The notes under the pieces: generated by a model
Databases searched by the model: none
Seen by the model: only the letters and a program-made list of their open reading frames with translations
Told to the model about the DNA's origin: nothing
Shown here: piece by piece, positions 7,249 through 15,679 of the stretch
Layout: each line of letters opens with the position of its first letter
How positions within the stretch are numbered: the stretch's first letter is position 1
Assembly: GCA_002786785.1 (NCBI GenBank)
Contig: PCUD01000070.1
Location: 1-35,882, forward strand
Length of the DNA stretch: 35,882 bases
Direction: 5' to 3'
Origin: Ignavibacteriales bacterium CG18_big_fil_WC_8_21_14_2_50_31_20
GTDB taxonomy: Bacteria > Bacteroidota > Ignavibacteria > Ignavibacteriales > Melioribacteraceae
Position numbers and translations under genes: made by a program

Positions 7249-8205
7249 CTAATTCTTTTTACTTGCTTCAAATAAAATTCGTTTTTCCTCAGCAGTTAAG
7301 TTCTGGTATCCTGATTCACTAATTTTATCAAGAATTTTATCAATTTCCTGTGGAGTTGGATATGGAGTTTTTTTCTTATCGCCATTTATTTCATAAAATT
7401 CAGCATCTTCAATCTTTTTCTTTCCAAAATGAACTCCACCAGTTGGTTTTCTAAATCCACTATCGCTATTTCCTGAAGTAAAATTTTTAAGATTTGAAGT
7501 AGAATTTTTAACTTTATTAAACAAACCATCAATATTGAAATTATTTTTTCTATCAAGTAAAATAAAAATGAAAGCAGTTAATGCACCACCAATATGAGCC
7601 AAGTGAGCTACAACATCCATATTTCCAACAGCCATAAATTCAATTAATACTAAAAATGCTATTAAATATTTTGCTTTTACTGGAAAAAGAAAATAAACAT
7701 AAATTTCTCTATCTGGGAAAAAAAGTGCAAAAGCAATCATAACTCCAAAAACAGCACCCGAAGCACCAATTGTAAATGCTAATTGATTTGATAAAACTGG
7801 GCCAAGGAACAATTGCAAAATTGCCGCTCCAACACCAGAAAGAAGATAAAAGAATAGGAATTTTTTTGAACCCATCATATTTTCAATTTCATTTCCAAAC
7901 ATCCAAAGCATAAACATGTTGAAAAATATGTGCGAAAAACCACCGTGCATAAATTGATAAGTAAAAACTTGCCATATTTGGAAGTTGAATGATTGTCCAG
8001 ACGGATCAAGCCCAAATAGAGGGTTTAATGCAAAATATCTGTTAATAATATACCAACCTGGATACGACCCAAACTGGATTTTTTCAAATAAAGTTTGAAT
8101 TAAAAAAACAACCACATTTATTATTATTAATTGCTTAATTATTGGAGGCAATAAACTAAATCCTCCAAAACCTGATGATCTATAATTTTGTGAACCGTAA
8201 CTCAT
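7249..8205 (-). CDS. Rhomboid family intramembrane serine protease
   Basis: Cleaves transmembrane substrates within the inner membrane. The 318 residues contain a six-helix rhomboid core (about 22-220) with the HxxxN oxyanion motif (His92, Asn96), the nucleophile in GASG (Ser149) and the catalytic His204 in AHLAHIGG. The WQVFTYQFMHGGFSHIFFNM stretch is diagnostic. The cytoplasmic tail (about 220-318) is charged and ends in a small helical module (TPQEIDKILDKISESG, LTAEEKRILFEASKK) seen in many FCB-group rhomboids. The start at 8205 has AAGGA at good spacing. Natural substrates in this lineage are unknown. Downstream of prfC on the same strand, but about 270 bases away. Confidence 0.93.
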   Translation of the reverse strand: MSYGSQNYRSSGFGGFSLLPPIIKQLIIINVVVFLIQTLFEKIQFGSYPGWYIINRYFALNPLFGLDPSGQSFNFQIWQVFTYQFMHGGFSHIFFNMFMLWMFGNEIENMMGSKKFLFFYLLSGVGAAILQLFLGPVLSNQLAFTIGASGAVFGVMIAFALFFPDREIYVYFLFPVKAKYLIAFLVLIEFMAVGNMDVVAHLAHIGGALTAFIFILLDRKNNFNIDGLFNKVKNSTSNLKNFTSGNSDSGFRKPTGGVHFGKKKIEDAEFYEINGDKKKTPYPTPQEIDKILDKISESGYQNLTAEEKRILFEASKKN

Positions 8206-8280
8206 TTATAATCCTTATTTAAATACAACCTAAAATTACTCTTTTATAATCAAAATTTAAAGAGAGTAAATTTTTCTACT

Positions 8281-8340
8281 TAGTAACCTTGTTCAACTGT
8301 TTAGTTATTATATTCAACATTTTTAAAAACCCAACTTTTA
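8281..8340 (-). pseudogene. Degenerate duplicate of the 3' end of prfC
   Basis: About 60 bases here match 8475-8534, the last 18 or so codons of prfC, at roughly 80 percent identity (TAGTAACCTTGTTCAACTGT shared exactly at the left end). On the minus strand the copy reads KVGFLKMLNI before drifting out of frame, against [10 protein letters not shown] in the intact gene. It has no start and cannot be expressed as the factor. It is separated from the real end by about 135 bases. Confidence 0.75.
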
Positions 8341-8415
8341 ATCAAATATAGAAAATATAATTTTTATTAAAATGGATTTTCTCTATAACCTTGCTACTTA
8401 AAAAGTTGGGTTTTT
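8325..8415. repeat. 15-bp inverted repeat with long loop
   Basis: AAAAACCCAACTTTT (8325-8339) is the exact complement of AAAAGTTGGGTTTTT (8401-8415), separated by 61 bases. The left arm falls in the duplicated prfC end. It may act as a terminator for prfC or mark a small rearrangement. Confidence 0.6.
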
Positions 8416-8472
8416 TATAATTCCTCAAAATTTAATGATCCCAATAATGTTATTTATTAACTATTTAATAAT

Positions 8473-10077
8473 TTAGTAACCTTGTTCAACTGTCTGGTCG
8501 TTATGCTCAACTTGTGATAAAAACTCAACTTTTGGATTTTTCTCTTGAGCGCGACTTAAAGCAAACGACGATTCGGCAATAAAAACCAATTCGTTAGTTT
8601 TATCAACATAAAGCGAATTTGAGCGAAGTCTTTTCATCTCATCTACATCATCTTCTGATTTATACTTGAGCCAAAATGCTTTGTAAGCATTCATAAAAGT
8701 AAAGTCAGCAGTTGCACCAAACTCTTGCAACAATCTGTACTTAATAACATCAAATTGCAATTCCCCAACTACACCAATAACTTTTCGGTTAGTATCTGGT
8801 TGGATAAATAGTTGAGCTAGTCCTTCATCCGTAAGCTGTCGCAATCCCTTTTCCAATTGTTTTGATTTAAAAGGATCTTTATTCATAACAACTCTAAAAA
8901 TTTCCGGTGAAAATCTTGGAATGCCTTTGAACATAAATGATTCGCCTTCGGTTAAAGTGTCACCAATTTTGAATGTATCAGAATCGTAAAGACCAATAAC
9001 ATCTCCTGGATAAGCAGTTTCAACAAGCGATTTACTTTGTGCCAAAAATGAAGCTGGATTTGGGAATTTCATATCTCTATTCAAACGCACATGATGATAA
9101 TATGTATTTCGTTCAAATTTGCCAGAGCAGATTCTTACAAACGCCATTCTATCTCGATGTTTAGGATCGATGTTAGCATGTATTTTAAAAACAAATCCGC
9201 TAAATTTATCATTAGTTGGATCAATAAATCCTTTTGTAGTTTCTCGTGGAATTGGGCGTGGAGCTAATTCAACAAAAGTGTCTAAGAGTTCTCTTATTCC
9301 AAAATTATTTAATGCACTTCCAAAAAATACTGGAGCAACCTCGCCAGAAAGATAATCTTTTTTATTAAATGGTTCGTACACACCATTAATTAGTTCAATA
9401 TCATCTTTTAATTTTTTCGCATCCGTTCCAAAAATTGTCTTTAGCTCTGGATCATCAACACCCTTAAATGATTTTACATCATCTTCTATAAACTGTTTGT
9501 TGGCTTTATAAAATGAGAATGTGTTTTCGGTTAAATTGTAAACACCCCTAAAACTAACTCCTATTCCAAATGGGAAAGTTAAAGGGCGCACCTTTATTGA
9601 GAGTTTTTCTTCTATTTCATCCAACAGTTCAAATGGGTCACGACCTTCCCTATCAAGCTTATTTATTAGGATAATAACAGGCGTATTCCTCATTCTACAA
9701 ACATTCATTAGCTTTTCTGTTTGCTCTTCAACCCCTTTAACACAATCAATTACTAAAATTACACTATCAACAGCGGTAAGCGTTCTATATGTATCCTCAG
9801 CAAAATCTTTGTGACCAGGAGTATCTAACAAATTTATTTTTTGCCCTTTATAATCAAATGATAACACAGATGAAGCAACAGAAATTCCACGCTGTTTTTC
9901 AATTTCCAAAAAATCAGAAGTCGCTGTTTTTCTAATTTTGTTCGATTTAACAGCCCCAGCAATCTGTATTGCACCACTAAATAATAACAGTTTTTCTGTT
10001 AATGTAGTTTTTCCAGCATCTGGGTGACTAATAATGGCAAAAGTTTTTCTGCGTTCAATTTCTTTTATATTACTCAT
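8473..10077 (-). CDS. prfC: Peptide chain release factor 3 (RF3)
   Basis: Translational GTPase that recycles RF1/RF2 from the ribosome after termination. The 534 residues match the family length. G1 SHPDAGKT (17-24), G2 RGISV (63-67), G3 DTPGH (85-89) and G4 NKLD (139-142) are all intact. The N-terminal [18 protein letters not shown] and [21 protein letters not shown]-type stretch separates it from EF-G, and the C-terminal domain carries the RF3-typical [16 protein letters not shown]. The ATG at 10077 has only a weak purine-rich stretch before it. A TATATTTG box at 10186-10193 may be its promoter. Oddity: its 3' end is partly duplicated downstream. Confidence 0.96.
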   Translation of the reverse strand: MSNIKEIERRKTFAIISHPDAGKTTLTEKLLLFSGAIQIAGAVKSNKIRKTATSDFLEIEKQRGISVASSVLSFDYKGQKINLLDTPGHKDFAEDTYRTLTAVDSVILVIDCVKGVEEQTEKLMNVCRMRNTPVIILINKLDREGRDPFELLDEIEEKLSIKVRPLTFPFGIGVSFRGVYNLTENTFSFYKANKQFIEDDVKSFKGVDDPELKTIFGTDAKKLKDDIELINGVYEPFNKKDYLSGEVAPVFFGSALNNFGIRELLDTFVELAPRPIPRETTKGFIDPTNDKFSGFVFKIHANIDPKHRDRMAFVRICSGKFERNTYYHHVRLNRDMKFPNPASFLAQSKSLVETAYPGDVIGLYDSDTFKIGDTLTEGESFMFKGIPRFSPEIFRVVMNKDPFKSKQLEKGLRQLTDEGLAQLFIQPDTNRKVIGVVGELQFDVIKYRLLQEFGATADFTFMNAYKAFWLKYKSEDDVDEMKRLRSNSLYVDKTNELVFIAESSFALSRAQEKNPKVEFLSQVEHNDQTVEQGY

Positions 10078-10185
10078 AAAATCTTAACTCGTTAATAATT
10101 TTCACTTTCCAAATTCACTTTAATTCAATTTTAATTATTTGTGATACTCACTTGGAGTGAATTTCTATAAATTTAATTTGGAGTG

Positions 10186-10193
10186 CAAATATA
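10186..10193 (-). promoter_or_regulatory. Possible -7 box of a Bacteroidota-type promoter for prfC
   Basis: On the minus strand the sequence is TATATTTG, matching TAnnTTTG exactly. It lies about 110 bases before the prfC start. No clear TTTG -33 box at the expected distance, so this is tentative. Confidence 0.35.
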
Positions 10194-10376
10194 ATGAATA
10201 TTGAACTTTTTGTTTTAGAATTATTTTTTGGACTAAATTTGAATACGAGATTTTGTCCTTAACAACAATAAAATTAGTAATTATAAATTTCCAATAAATG
10301 AATCATGTTGGTAATGACAAATTAGAAAACTTATTTTTTGTAAAAAATGTATAACATTTTACAATCGCCAACATTT

Positions 10377-10505
10377 GAGTTTCTGCAAAATAAGAATTTA
10401 TCTCTTTGTAATTTCTCTTCCAACGTTTTACGTTTTTTGCATCCCGCTGCTTTTGGGCGGAATTGTTGGAATCGAAATGACAGAATCAATATTTTGCAGA
10501 AACTC
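10377..10505. repeat. 129-bp element with 16-bp perfect terminal inverted repeats
   Basis: GAGTTTCTGCAAAATA (10377-10392) is exactly complementary to TATTTTGCAGAAACTC (10490-10505). The interior carries a minus-strand GTCATTTCGATTCC ... AGAGAAATTAC arrangement like common repeats in this lineage. No clean target duplication is visible. It sits 16 bases after the symporter stop codon, so it may also stop transcription. Confidence 0.7.
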
Positions 10506-10521
10506 TATTTAACTATTTAAA

Positions 10522-12402
10522 TTATAAACCTTGTTTTCCTAAATTTCGATAAATAGTAGCTCCAGAAATTATTGCTAATAGAATAAAAGTTGCAGCTAAT
10601 AAATAATCTCCAAAAAGTAGTTTTCCTATTCCAAATAGAGAAGCATAAATTAAAATTACTCCTAAAAACCAATTCAAAAACATAAGACCAAATCCAGAAT
10701 CACTTTTAACATCGGGCAATTTATCTGAAATCATTTTCCAACCAATTCCTCCAGGATGTACTTTTCGATAGAATGCAAACAGAGTTTTCTCATCCGTTGG
10801 CTTAGTTAAAAATGTAACCGCTAGCCAAACAATAGATGTACCGGCAACAATTGGATAAAGAGTAAACGGGAACGTCATGTCATATCCATAAGTTACAATT
10901 GGTAGAATAACAAACGGAGTAACCATTGCTGCGATTTCTGACCACGCATTAATTCTCCACCAGAACCATCTTAAAATTAAAACTGTTCCAGTGCCAGCAC
11001 TTGCTGCAAGAATAAATTCCCAAGCTCCAGAAATGGTTGTTAGAAAGTATTTGGTAACAACTAAAGCAAAAATTACCACAATGAACATTGAAATTCTTGA
11101 AGCTAAAACATAGTGTTTATCAGTTCCAGTTTTTACAAGAAACCGACGATAGAAATCGTTAATTATATATGAAGTTCCCCAATTTAATTGAGAAGCAATT
11201 GTGGACATGTAGGCAGCTAGGAAAACGGCAATCAACATTCCTAATAAACCAGCAGGCAAATATTTTAACATAAGTTTGGGATACATTATTCCTGGATCTA
11301 CTGTGTTTTCGTATCTATCATAAAAATCCAAAAATTCTTGTGAGCGTACAGTTTCTGTAATTGATTGAGTTTGGTGAACTTGAACAACTTGTTGATAAAG
11401 TGCTGGATTTTCTTTCAATAATATTTCTGGATTCTGTTCACGTGGAAGTATTACTAACGCAGCTAGTGCAACTAAAATCCAAGGCCAAGGTCTTAAAGCA
11501 AAATGAGCAACAGTAAACCAAAGAGTTGCAAACAAACTATGTTTTTCATTTTTTGCTGACATCATGCGTTGAGCAATATAACCGCCACCACCAGGATCTG
11601 CGCCAGGATACCAACTTGCCCACCATTGGATTCCCATGTGCGCAATGAATGCTCCAATTGAGAGTGCTAGCACCCCACTTGTTACACTTCCAACTTCAAC
11701 CTCACCAATTCGAGGAAGAAAATCGATAACATACGGAGAAAGTTTTGATTGAATTCCAACCATACCGCCAACTTCAGGAAGCTGAACTACAATTATTGCA
11801 AGAACTATGCAACCAACCATTGCAAATACAAATTGGAAGCTATCCGTCCTTGAAGTACCAACCAATCCAGAAGCTGAAGCATAAATGGTGATAATAATAA
11901 CTAAAATTACAACTAGTAAAAATGCATCAAATCCAGGAAATACTGTGCGAAATATTTTTTCCATTGCTTTGTTAACCCAACCCATTACAATTGCATTCAT
12001 AAGCAAGCCGAGATACAAAGCTCTAAAACCACGAAGAGCCGCTGCAGCTTTTCCAGAATATCTAAACTCTGCAAACTCAACATCAGTTACAATTTCTGCT
12101 CTTCGCCATAAACGAGCAAAAAAGAAAACTGTTAACACGCCGCCAATTATTAAATTCCACCACATCCAGTTGCCGGCAATACCATTTTTTGCAACTAATT
12201 CTGTAACTGCAAGAGGTGTATCTGCCGCAAAAGTAGTTGCTACCATTGCTGTTCCAGCAATGTACCACGGTAGGTTTCGTCCTGAAAGGAAAAATTCGTC
12301 AGTGTTTTTACTTCCCTTTTTAGAATAATAAGCTGCTATTCCAAATATTACAAGAAAAAAACCAACAATGACAGCAATGTCAAGAAATTGAAGTTGTCCC
12401 AT
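10522..12402 (-). CDS. Sodium:solute symporter (SSS family)
   Basis: Inner-membrane carrier using the sodium gradient for uptake. The 626 residues contain about 14 hydrophobic segments. The N-terminus (YYSKKGSKNTDEFFLSGRNL) and the following WYIAGTAMVATTFAADTPL are typical of the SSS family (the SGLT/PutP group). A hydrophilic insert of about 60 residues (ILLKENPALYQQVVQ to YENTVDPGIMYP) lies between helices. It is downstream of, and on the same strand as, a creatininase-family hydrolase (127 bases away), a pairing that suggests uptake of an amide or related nitrogen compound for that enzyme. The actual substrate cannot be read from the sequence. A 16-bp inverted-repeat element follows the stop. 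Confidence 0.9.
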   Translation of the reverse strand: MGQLQFLDIAVIVGFFLVIFGIAAYYSKKGSKNTDEFFLSGRNLPWYIAGTAMVATTFAADTPLAVTELVAKNGIAGNWMWWNLIIGGVLTVFFFARLWRRAEIVTDVEFAEFRYSGKAAAALRGFRALYLGLLMNAIVMGWVNKAMEKIFRTVFPGFDAFLLVVILVIIITIYASASGLVGTSRTDSFQFVFAMVGCIVLAIIVVQLPEVGGMVGIQSKLSPYVIDFLPRIGEVEVGSVTSGVLALSIGAFIAHMGIQWWASWYPGADPGGGGYIAQRMMSAKNEKHSLFATLWFTVAHFALRPWPWILVALAALVILPREQNPEILLKENPALYQQVVQVHQTQSITETVRSQEFLDFYDRYENTVDPGIMYPKLMLKYLPAGLLGMLIAVFLAAYMSTIASQLNWGTSYIINDFYRRFLVKTGTDKHYVLASRISMFIVVIFALVVTKYFLTTISGAWEFILAASAGTGTVLILRWFWWRINAWSEIAAMVTPFVILPIVTYGYDMTFPFTLYPIVAGTSIVWLAVTFLTKPTDEKTLFAFYRKVHPGGIGWKMISDKLPDVKSDSGFGLMFLNWFLGVILIYASLFGIGKLLFGDYLLAATFILLAIISGATIYRNLGKQGL

Positions 12403-12529
12403 AAAATTCCATAATGTTAGTTGTTTAATTACTTAGTTAATTGTTTATATTTAATAGATTGTCACAATCACAGAGCAAGGACGTCCAAAAAATGAACTCA
12501 TCAAAATGATTGTACTTTTTGCATTTAAT

Positions 12530-13297
12530 TTATTCATAAATATCCGAAACATTTACTTCATATAATTCAACAAGAAATTGAGCAATTTTTTTTATTACAA
12601 CATTTATATATTTCTCACCTTTTTCGGCAGTAGCAGCTTTTGGGTTTCCAATTCCAGTATCTTTTGTGACAGCAGTCCATTGTCTTGGAGTCCAAGCCCA
12701 TTTTTCTTTGAATGCATTTAGTTTTAGAACCTTTGCTTCACCATCACCAGCTTCAGAAAGTGGAAGTACAAATTGGGGAAATATGTGCAGCATAAAACTT
12801 GTTTCCATTTCATCTGCATGATCACCATCACTTTCATCGAAATATGCTTTTTTATCCTCAACCACATACCAGTTAACATTAGTAATAAATATTTTGGAAT
12901 TCTTTTGAAGCTCTCTAATTATCTGTTTAAAATCATTTCCACCATGCCCATTAAGAATTACAAGTTTTTCTATTCCATGGTTTTCTAAGCTTTCAATTAC
13001 ATCAGCTAATATTTTTGATTGGGTTGAAGGATTCATATTTATGGTTAGTTTAATATCCATTTGGGAAGTGTTTACGCCAAAAGGGATTGTTGGAAGAACA
13101 ATAACTTTTGCTCCTTTTTGCCAAGCTATTTTGGCGGATTGTTCGGCACAATATTCAGTTTCAAAAATATCAGTTCCGTATGGTAGATGATAATTGTGGG
13201 CTTCGGTTGCCCCCCATGGTAGAATTGCAACTTTATAATCAATTTCTTTAACTGTTTTCCAATTTGTTTCTTTTAACAAATATGGTTTTAACTCCAT
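12530..13297 (-). CDS. Creatininase family protein (amidohydrolase)
   Basis: Family members are metal-dependent hydrolases of cyclic or formyl amides (creatininase; FAPy deformylase; the mycofactocin peptidase MftE). In 255 residues the metal-binding framework is present: Glu32 and His34 (TEAHNYHLP), Asp43 (YGTD), His118 in NGHGGN, and the acidic DHADEMETS segment (159-167). GIGNPKAATAEKG near the C-terminus is also typical. The start at 13297 has AGGA 7-8 bases upstream. It is followed by a sodium:solute symporter on the same strand. Creatinine itself need not be the substrate: the family is broad and the sequence does not discriminate. Family confident, substrate unknown. Confidence 0.9.
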   Translation of the reverse strand: MELKPYLLKETNWKTVKEIDYKVAILPWGATEAHNYHLPYGTDIFETEYCAEQSAKIAWQKGAKVIVLPTIPFGVNTSQMDIKLTINMNPSTQSKILADVIESLENHGIEKLVILNGHGGNDFKQIIRELQKNSKIFITNVNWYVVEDKKAYFDESDGDHADEMETSFMLHIFPQFVLPLSEAGDGEAKVLKLNAFKEKWAWTPRQWTAVTKDTGIGNPKAATAEKGEKYINVVIKKIAQFLVELYEVNVSDIYE

Positions 13298-13627
13298 ATA
13301 AAATCCTTTTGCAAATTTTTATTATGACTAACAAAAACAATTATTAATTAACATTAAATTTTACTAAATGCAAAAACTCAAATGGTAAATTAGTTAATCC
13401 GATAATTAAATTCTTTAATAATTATTAAAATTTGTTTTAATCCATTATGAAAATGGATTTTTTTATTAAGTATAAAACTATGAGAAATCCACATTGTTTT
13501 GTTAAAATTTTTTCAAATTTATTACTAAAATGCTGGCTTTTTAACTTGTTCCTAATTGGTGGGGTATGTCACAAAAAAAAGGAGTGGCGAAACCACTCCT
13601 AAAATCACTAACTGCTTTGAGACTAAA
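13298..13627. other. AT-rich gap with a hairpin
   Basis: Apart from the terminator at 13580-13600 the stretch contains AATCCATtatgaaaATGGATT (13439-13459) followed by Ts on the plus strand. No gene lies upstream on that strand, so its role is unclear. The creatininase promoter must be at the left end. Nothing else was seen. Confidence 0.5.
13573..13600 (-). terminator. Intrinsic terminator of the small secreted protein
   Basis: On the minus strand AGGAGTGGtttcgCCACTCCT is followed by TTTTTTT: a GC-rich 8-bp stem, a short loop and a U-tract. Textbook form, about 28 bases after the stop codon. Confidence 0.9.
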
Positions 13628-13987
13628 TTATTTATTTACTCTTCGTCCGCTTCCTTTTTGTAATGCTGAAGTACCGTCAACACAAATACCATCACCTTTC
13701 TTTTTGCCAAATCCAGTACCATCTTGAGGTCTAACTCCAGAACCATCACCGTAACTACCACCATTACCTTTGTTTTTGCCTTTATTCAGATTTTTATTGC
13801 CTTTAGTAAAGCCTTGTAAATCAGTTCCAACATTATCACAAATTCCATCACCATCAGCATCAACCCAGTTTAATCTTGGTGCGTCAGGGTTACCGCTTCC
13901 GTCTAATAATCTTACTTGTCCAAACATTGTGTTTGATAGTAAAGCTACTGCAAAAAGTACGAGTGCTACATTCATTAAGTTTTTCAT
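13628..13987 (-). CDS. Small secreted Gly/Lys-rich protein with EF-hand-like loops
   Basis: About 119 residues. I start at the ATG at 13987, which has AGGA about 8 bases upstream and opens directly into a signal peptide (MKNLMNVALVLFAVALL, cleavage after MFG or before Gln). A further 15 in-frame codons lie upstream but contain no better start. The mature protein has a DADGDGICDN loop of the calcium-binding type seen in EF-hand/thrombospondin-3 repeats, a weaker KKGDGICVDG, and Gly/Lys/Asn-rich linkers (NKNLNKGKNKGNGG). No known function; a cell-surface or periplasmic role is likely. A separate strong terminator shows it is a single-gene transcript. Confidence 0.7.
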   Translation of the reverse strand: MKNLMNVALVLFAVALLSNTMFGQVRLLDGSGNPDAPRLNWVDADGDGICDNVGTDLQGFTKGNKNLNKGKNKGNGGSYGDGSGVRPQDGTGFGKKKGDGICVDGTSALQKGSGRRVNK

Positions 13988-14317
13988 TTTGTTTCCTTTT
14001 TGTTTGTTATTAAAAGTTAAGGTCACTACCACTATATAAACTATTGTGCCAATTGATTATTGTCCATTTTTGAATTGTTTTTGAGGATTTTTTGATTAGC
14101 ACAATTGATAAAAAATTCAAATTAGTCGTATCAATCGTCATTAATGTCGATTTCTTATATTTACATCTTACCTATCATTATTTCAATTTCGTAAACAAAT
14201 ATCATTTTGCATAATTAGAAGTTATAAATATTATCTTTTCAATTATTATTTTGTAGTTTTAAAAGTAGATTTCTGTATAACTTTAAGAGCGTAATAGCAA
14301 ATACACGAGGTAAAATT

Positions 14318-15184
14318 TTGAGAACTAATACAACAAACTTTTTGAAGGATACAGTTTTTATATTAATTGGAATTTTTTCTGCGGGATTTGGATTAAAAGG
14401 ATTTTTGCTACCAAACTCTTTTATTGATGGTGGTGCTATGGGTATTTCACTGTTAATTTCGGAAATTAGTGGTTTATCTTTATCAATTCTAATAGTCGCA
14501 ATTAACTTACCATTCCTTATTCTTGGATATTCTCAAATTGGAAAGGAATTTGCAATAAAAAGTATTATTGCAATTATTACTCTTGCAATTGTGGTTCATT
14601 TTGTAGAATACCCAATTATTACTCACGATAAATTACTTATTGCAGTTTTTGGTGGTTTTTTCTTGGGGGCTGGGATAGGTATGGCAATTCGCGGTGGCTC
14701 TGTAATTGATGGAACTGAAGTTTTGGCAATTCAAATAAGTAAAAAAACTGGTTTATCAATTGGTGATATAGTTTTAATTTTCAATATTATTATTTTCTCA
14801 TTTGGAGCTTATATTTTGTCAATGGAAATTGCTTTATATGCAATATTAACTTATTTATCAGCGTCTAAAACAATTAATTTTATTATTGAAGGAGTTGAGG
14901 AATATACCGGAATAACAATAATCTCAGATTTTAGTGAAAAGATAAGATTGATGATTACTGAAGAATTAGGACGCGGAGTAACTATTTATCAAGGTAAAGG
15001 CGGCTTTGGAAAGGAAAGTGATAGTTTAAAACATTTTGATATTGTTTACACAGTTGTAACGCGGTTAGAGATAGCCCGCCTAAAAAACGAAATTAGTGAA
15101 ATTGATCCTTTTGCATTTATTATTATGAATAGTATAAAAGATACACAAGGGGGAATGATAAAAAAGCGTGCATTGCATAGCTAA
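14318..15184 (+). CDS. YitT family membrane protein
   Basis: An integral membrane protein of 288 residues, with about five to six hydrophobic segments (about 10-180) and a soluble C-terminal DUF2179 domain (about 195-280, with GRGVTIYQGKGGF). The segment GFGLKGFLLPNSFIDGGAMG is diagnostic of the family. YitT-like proteins are widespread but functionally undefined; transport has been proposed. It starts at TTG 14318, with AGG at about 9 bases; the next ATG falls inside the membrane region, so TTG is the better choice. Divergent from the small secreted protein across 285 or more bases. Downstream lies a pseudogene. Confidence 0.88.
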   Translation: MRTNTTNFLKDTVFILIGIFSAGFGLKGFLLPNSFIDGGAMGISLLISEISGLSLSILIVAINLPFLILGYSQIGKEFAIKSIIAIITLAIVVHFVEYPIITHDKLLIAVFGGFFLGAGIGMAIRGGSVIDGTEVLAIQISKKTGLSIGDIVLIFNIIIFSFGAYILSMEIALYAILTYLSASKTINFIIEGVEEYTGITIISDFSEKIRLMITEELGRGVTIYQGKGGFGKESDSLKHFDIVYTVVTRLEIARLKNEISEIDPFAFIIMNSIKDTQGGMIKKRALHS

Positions 15185-15359
15185 TATTTAACACAAATAT
15201 TTATGAGAAAATCTTGATAGAAATTCAATAATGCATATTTCACGTAGTGGTGGCCTATTACCATTACTTGATGATAAAAATCAGGATAATGTGGTCAAAT
15301 ATTACACCATTTATCTTACCAATTCAAAAAAACATCTGCAATAATTGTAATTAGGTTCT

Positions 15360-15368
15360 ATTAGAAAG
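15360..15368. repeat. 9-bp target duplication, left copy (outer element)
   Basis: ATTAGAAAG here equals 15680-15688; the flanking bases differ, so the duplication is exactly 9 bp. Confidence 0.85.
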
Positions 15369-15679
15369 CAATGCTGTCAACTTAAGCAATTCAATATGTT
15401 TTAGAGAAGAACACACCCCTGATGCTAAAGCATCTTCCCCTCTCAAGCTATGGTGCAACTTAAGGTAGTATTTTCGTAGAGCGTCATTCCTGAATGCATT
15501 TATCGGGAATCTTTTCGATTAAAAAGATTCCGTGTAAGAACATCACGGAATAACAAAGCGCTTAAGTTGACAACATTGCCTCTCAAGAGGGAATAATTTT
15601 GTACCATGTTTAAAAAATCACTGCCGAAAGCTTTAGGTAGGGATTTAGGAGTGTGTTATTTCTTAAGTTGACAGCATTG
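15369..15679. mobile_element. Outer miniature inverted-repeat element, IS1-like ends, 311 bp
   Basis: CAATGCTGTCAACTTAAG (15369-15386) is exactly complementary to CTTAAGTTGACAGCATTG (15662-15679), flanked by 9-bp direct repeats. The core ATGCTG-CAACTTA matches the terminal inverted repeat of IS1 (GGTGATGCTGCCAACTTA), and 9 bp is the usual IS1 target duplication. No transposase is encoded, so it must have moved with one supplied elsewhere. Without the inner element it would be about 171 bp and contain a CACACCCC/GATGCT palindrome (15411-15434) and a second weaker stem (AACACACCCC against GGAGTGTGTT). Confidence 0.88.
15448..15578. mobile_element. Inner miniature element, 131 bp, nested in the outer one
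   Basis: The ends CTATGGTGCAACTTAAG (15448-15464) and CTTAAGTTGACAACATTG (15561-15578) are imperfect inverted repeats of the same type as the outer element. Exact 9-bp direct repeats CCTCTCAAG flank it (15439-15447 and 15579-15587). Inside, GGAATCTTTT (15506-15515) pairs with AAAAGATTCC (15522-15531). It inserted into a near-palindrome of the outer element, so it arrived later. Confidence 0.85.

Larger units (their letters stand above)
10078..10521. other. Gap between prfC and the symporter gene
   Basis: Holds a possible prfC promoter (10186-10193), a small hairpin TGTAAAAAATGT/ACATTTTACA (10339-10363), and the 129-bp inverted-repeat element (10377-10505). No gene seen. Confidence 0.6.

Noticed and set aside
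14033-14317. Regulatory region between divergent genes
   Set aside because: Must contain promoters, but no box pair with acceptable spacing could be chosen with confidence.
15369-15679. A complete IS1 insertion
   Set aside because: Too short and encodes no transposase; only the ends resemble IS1.
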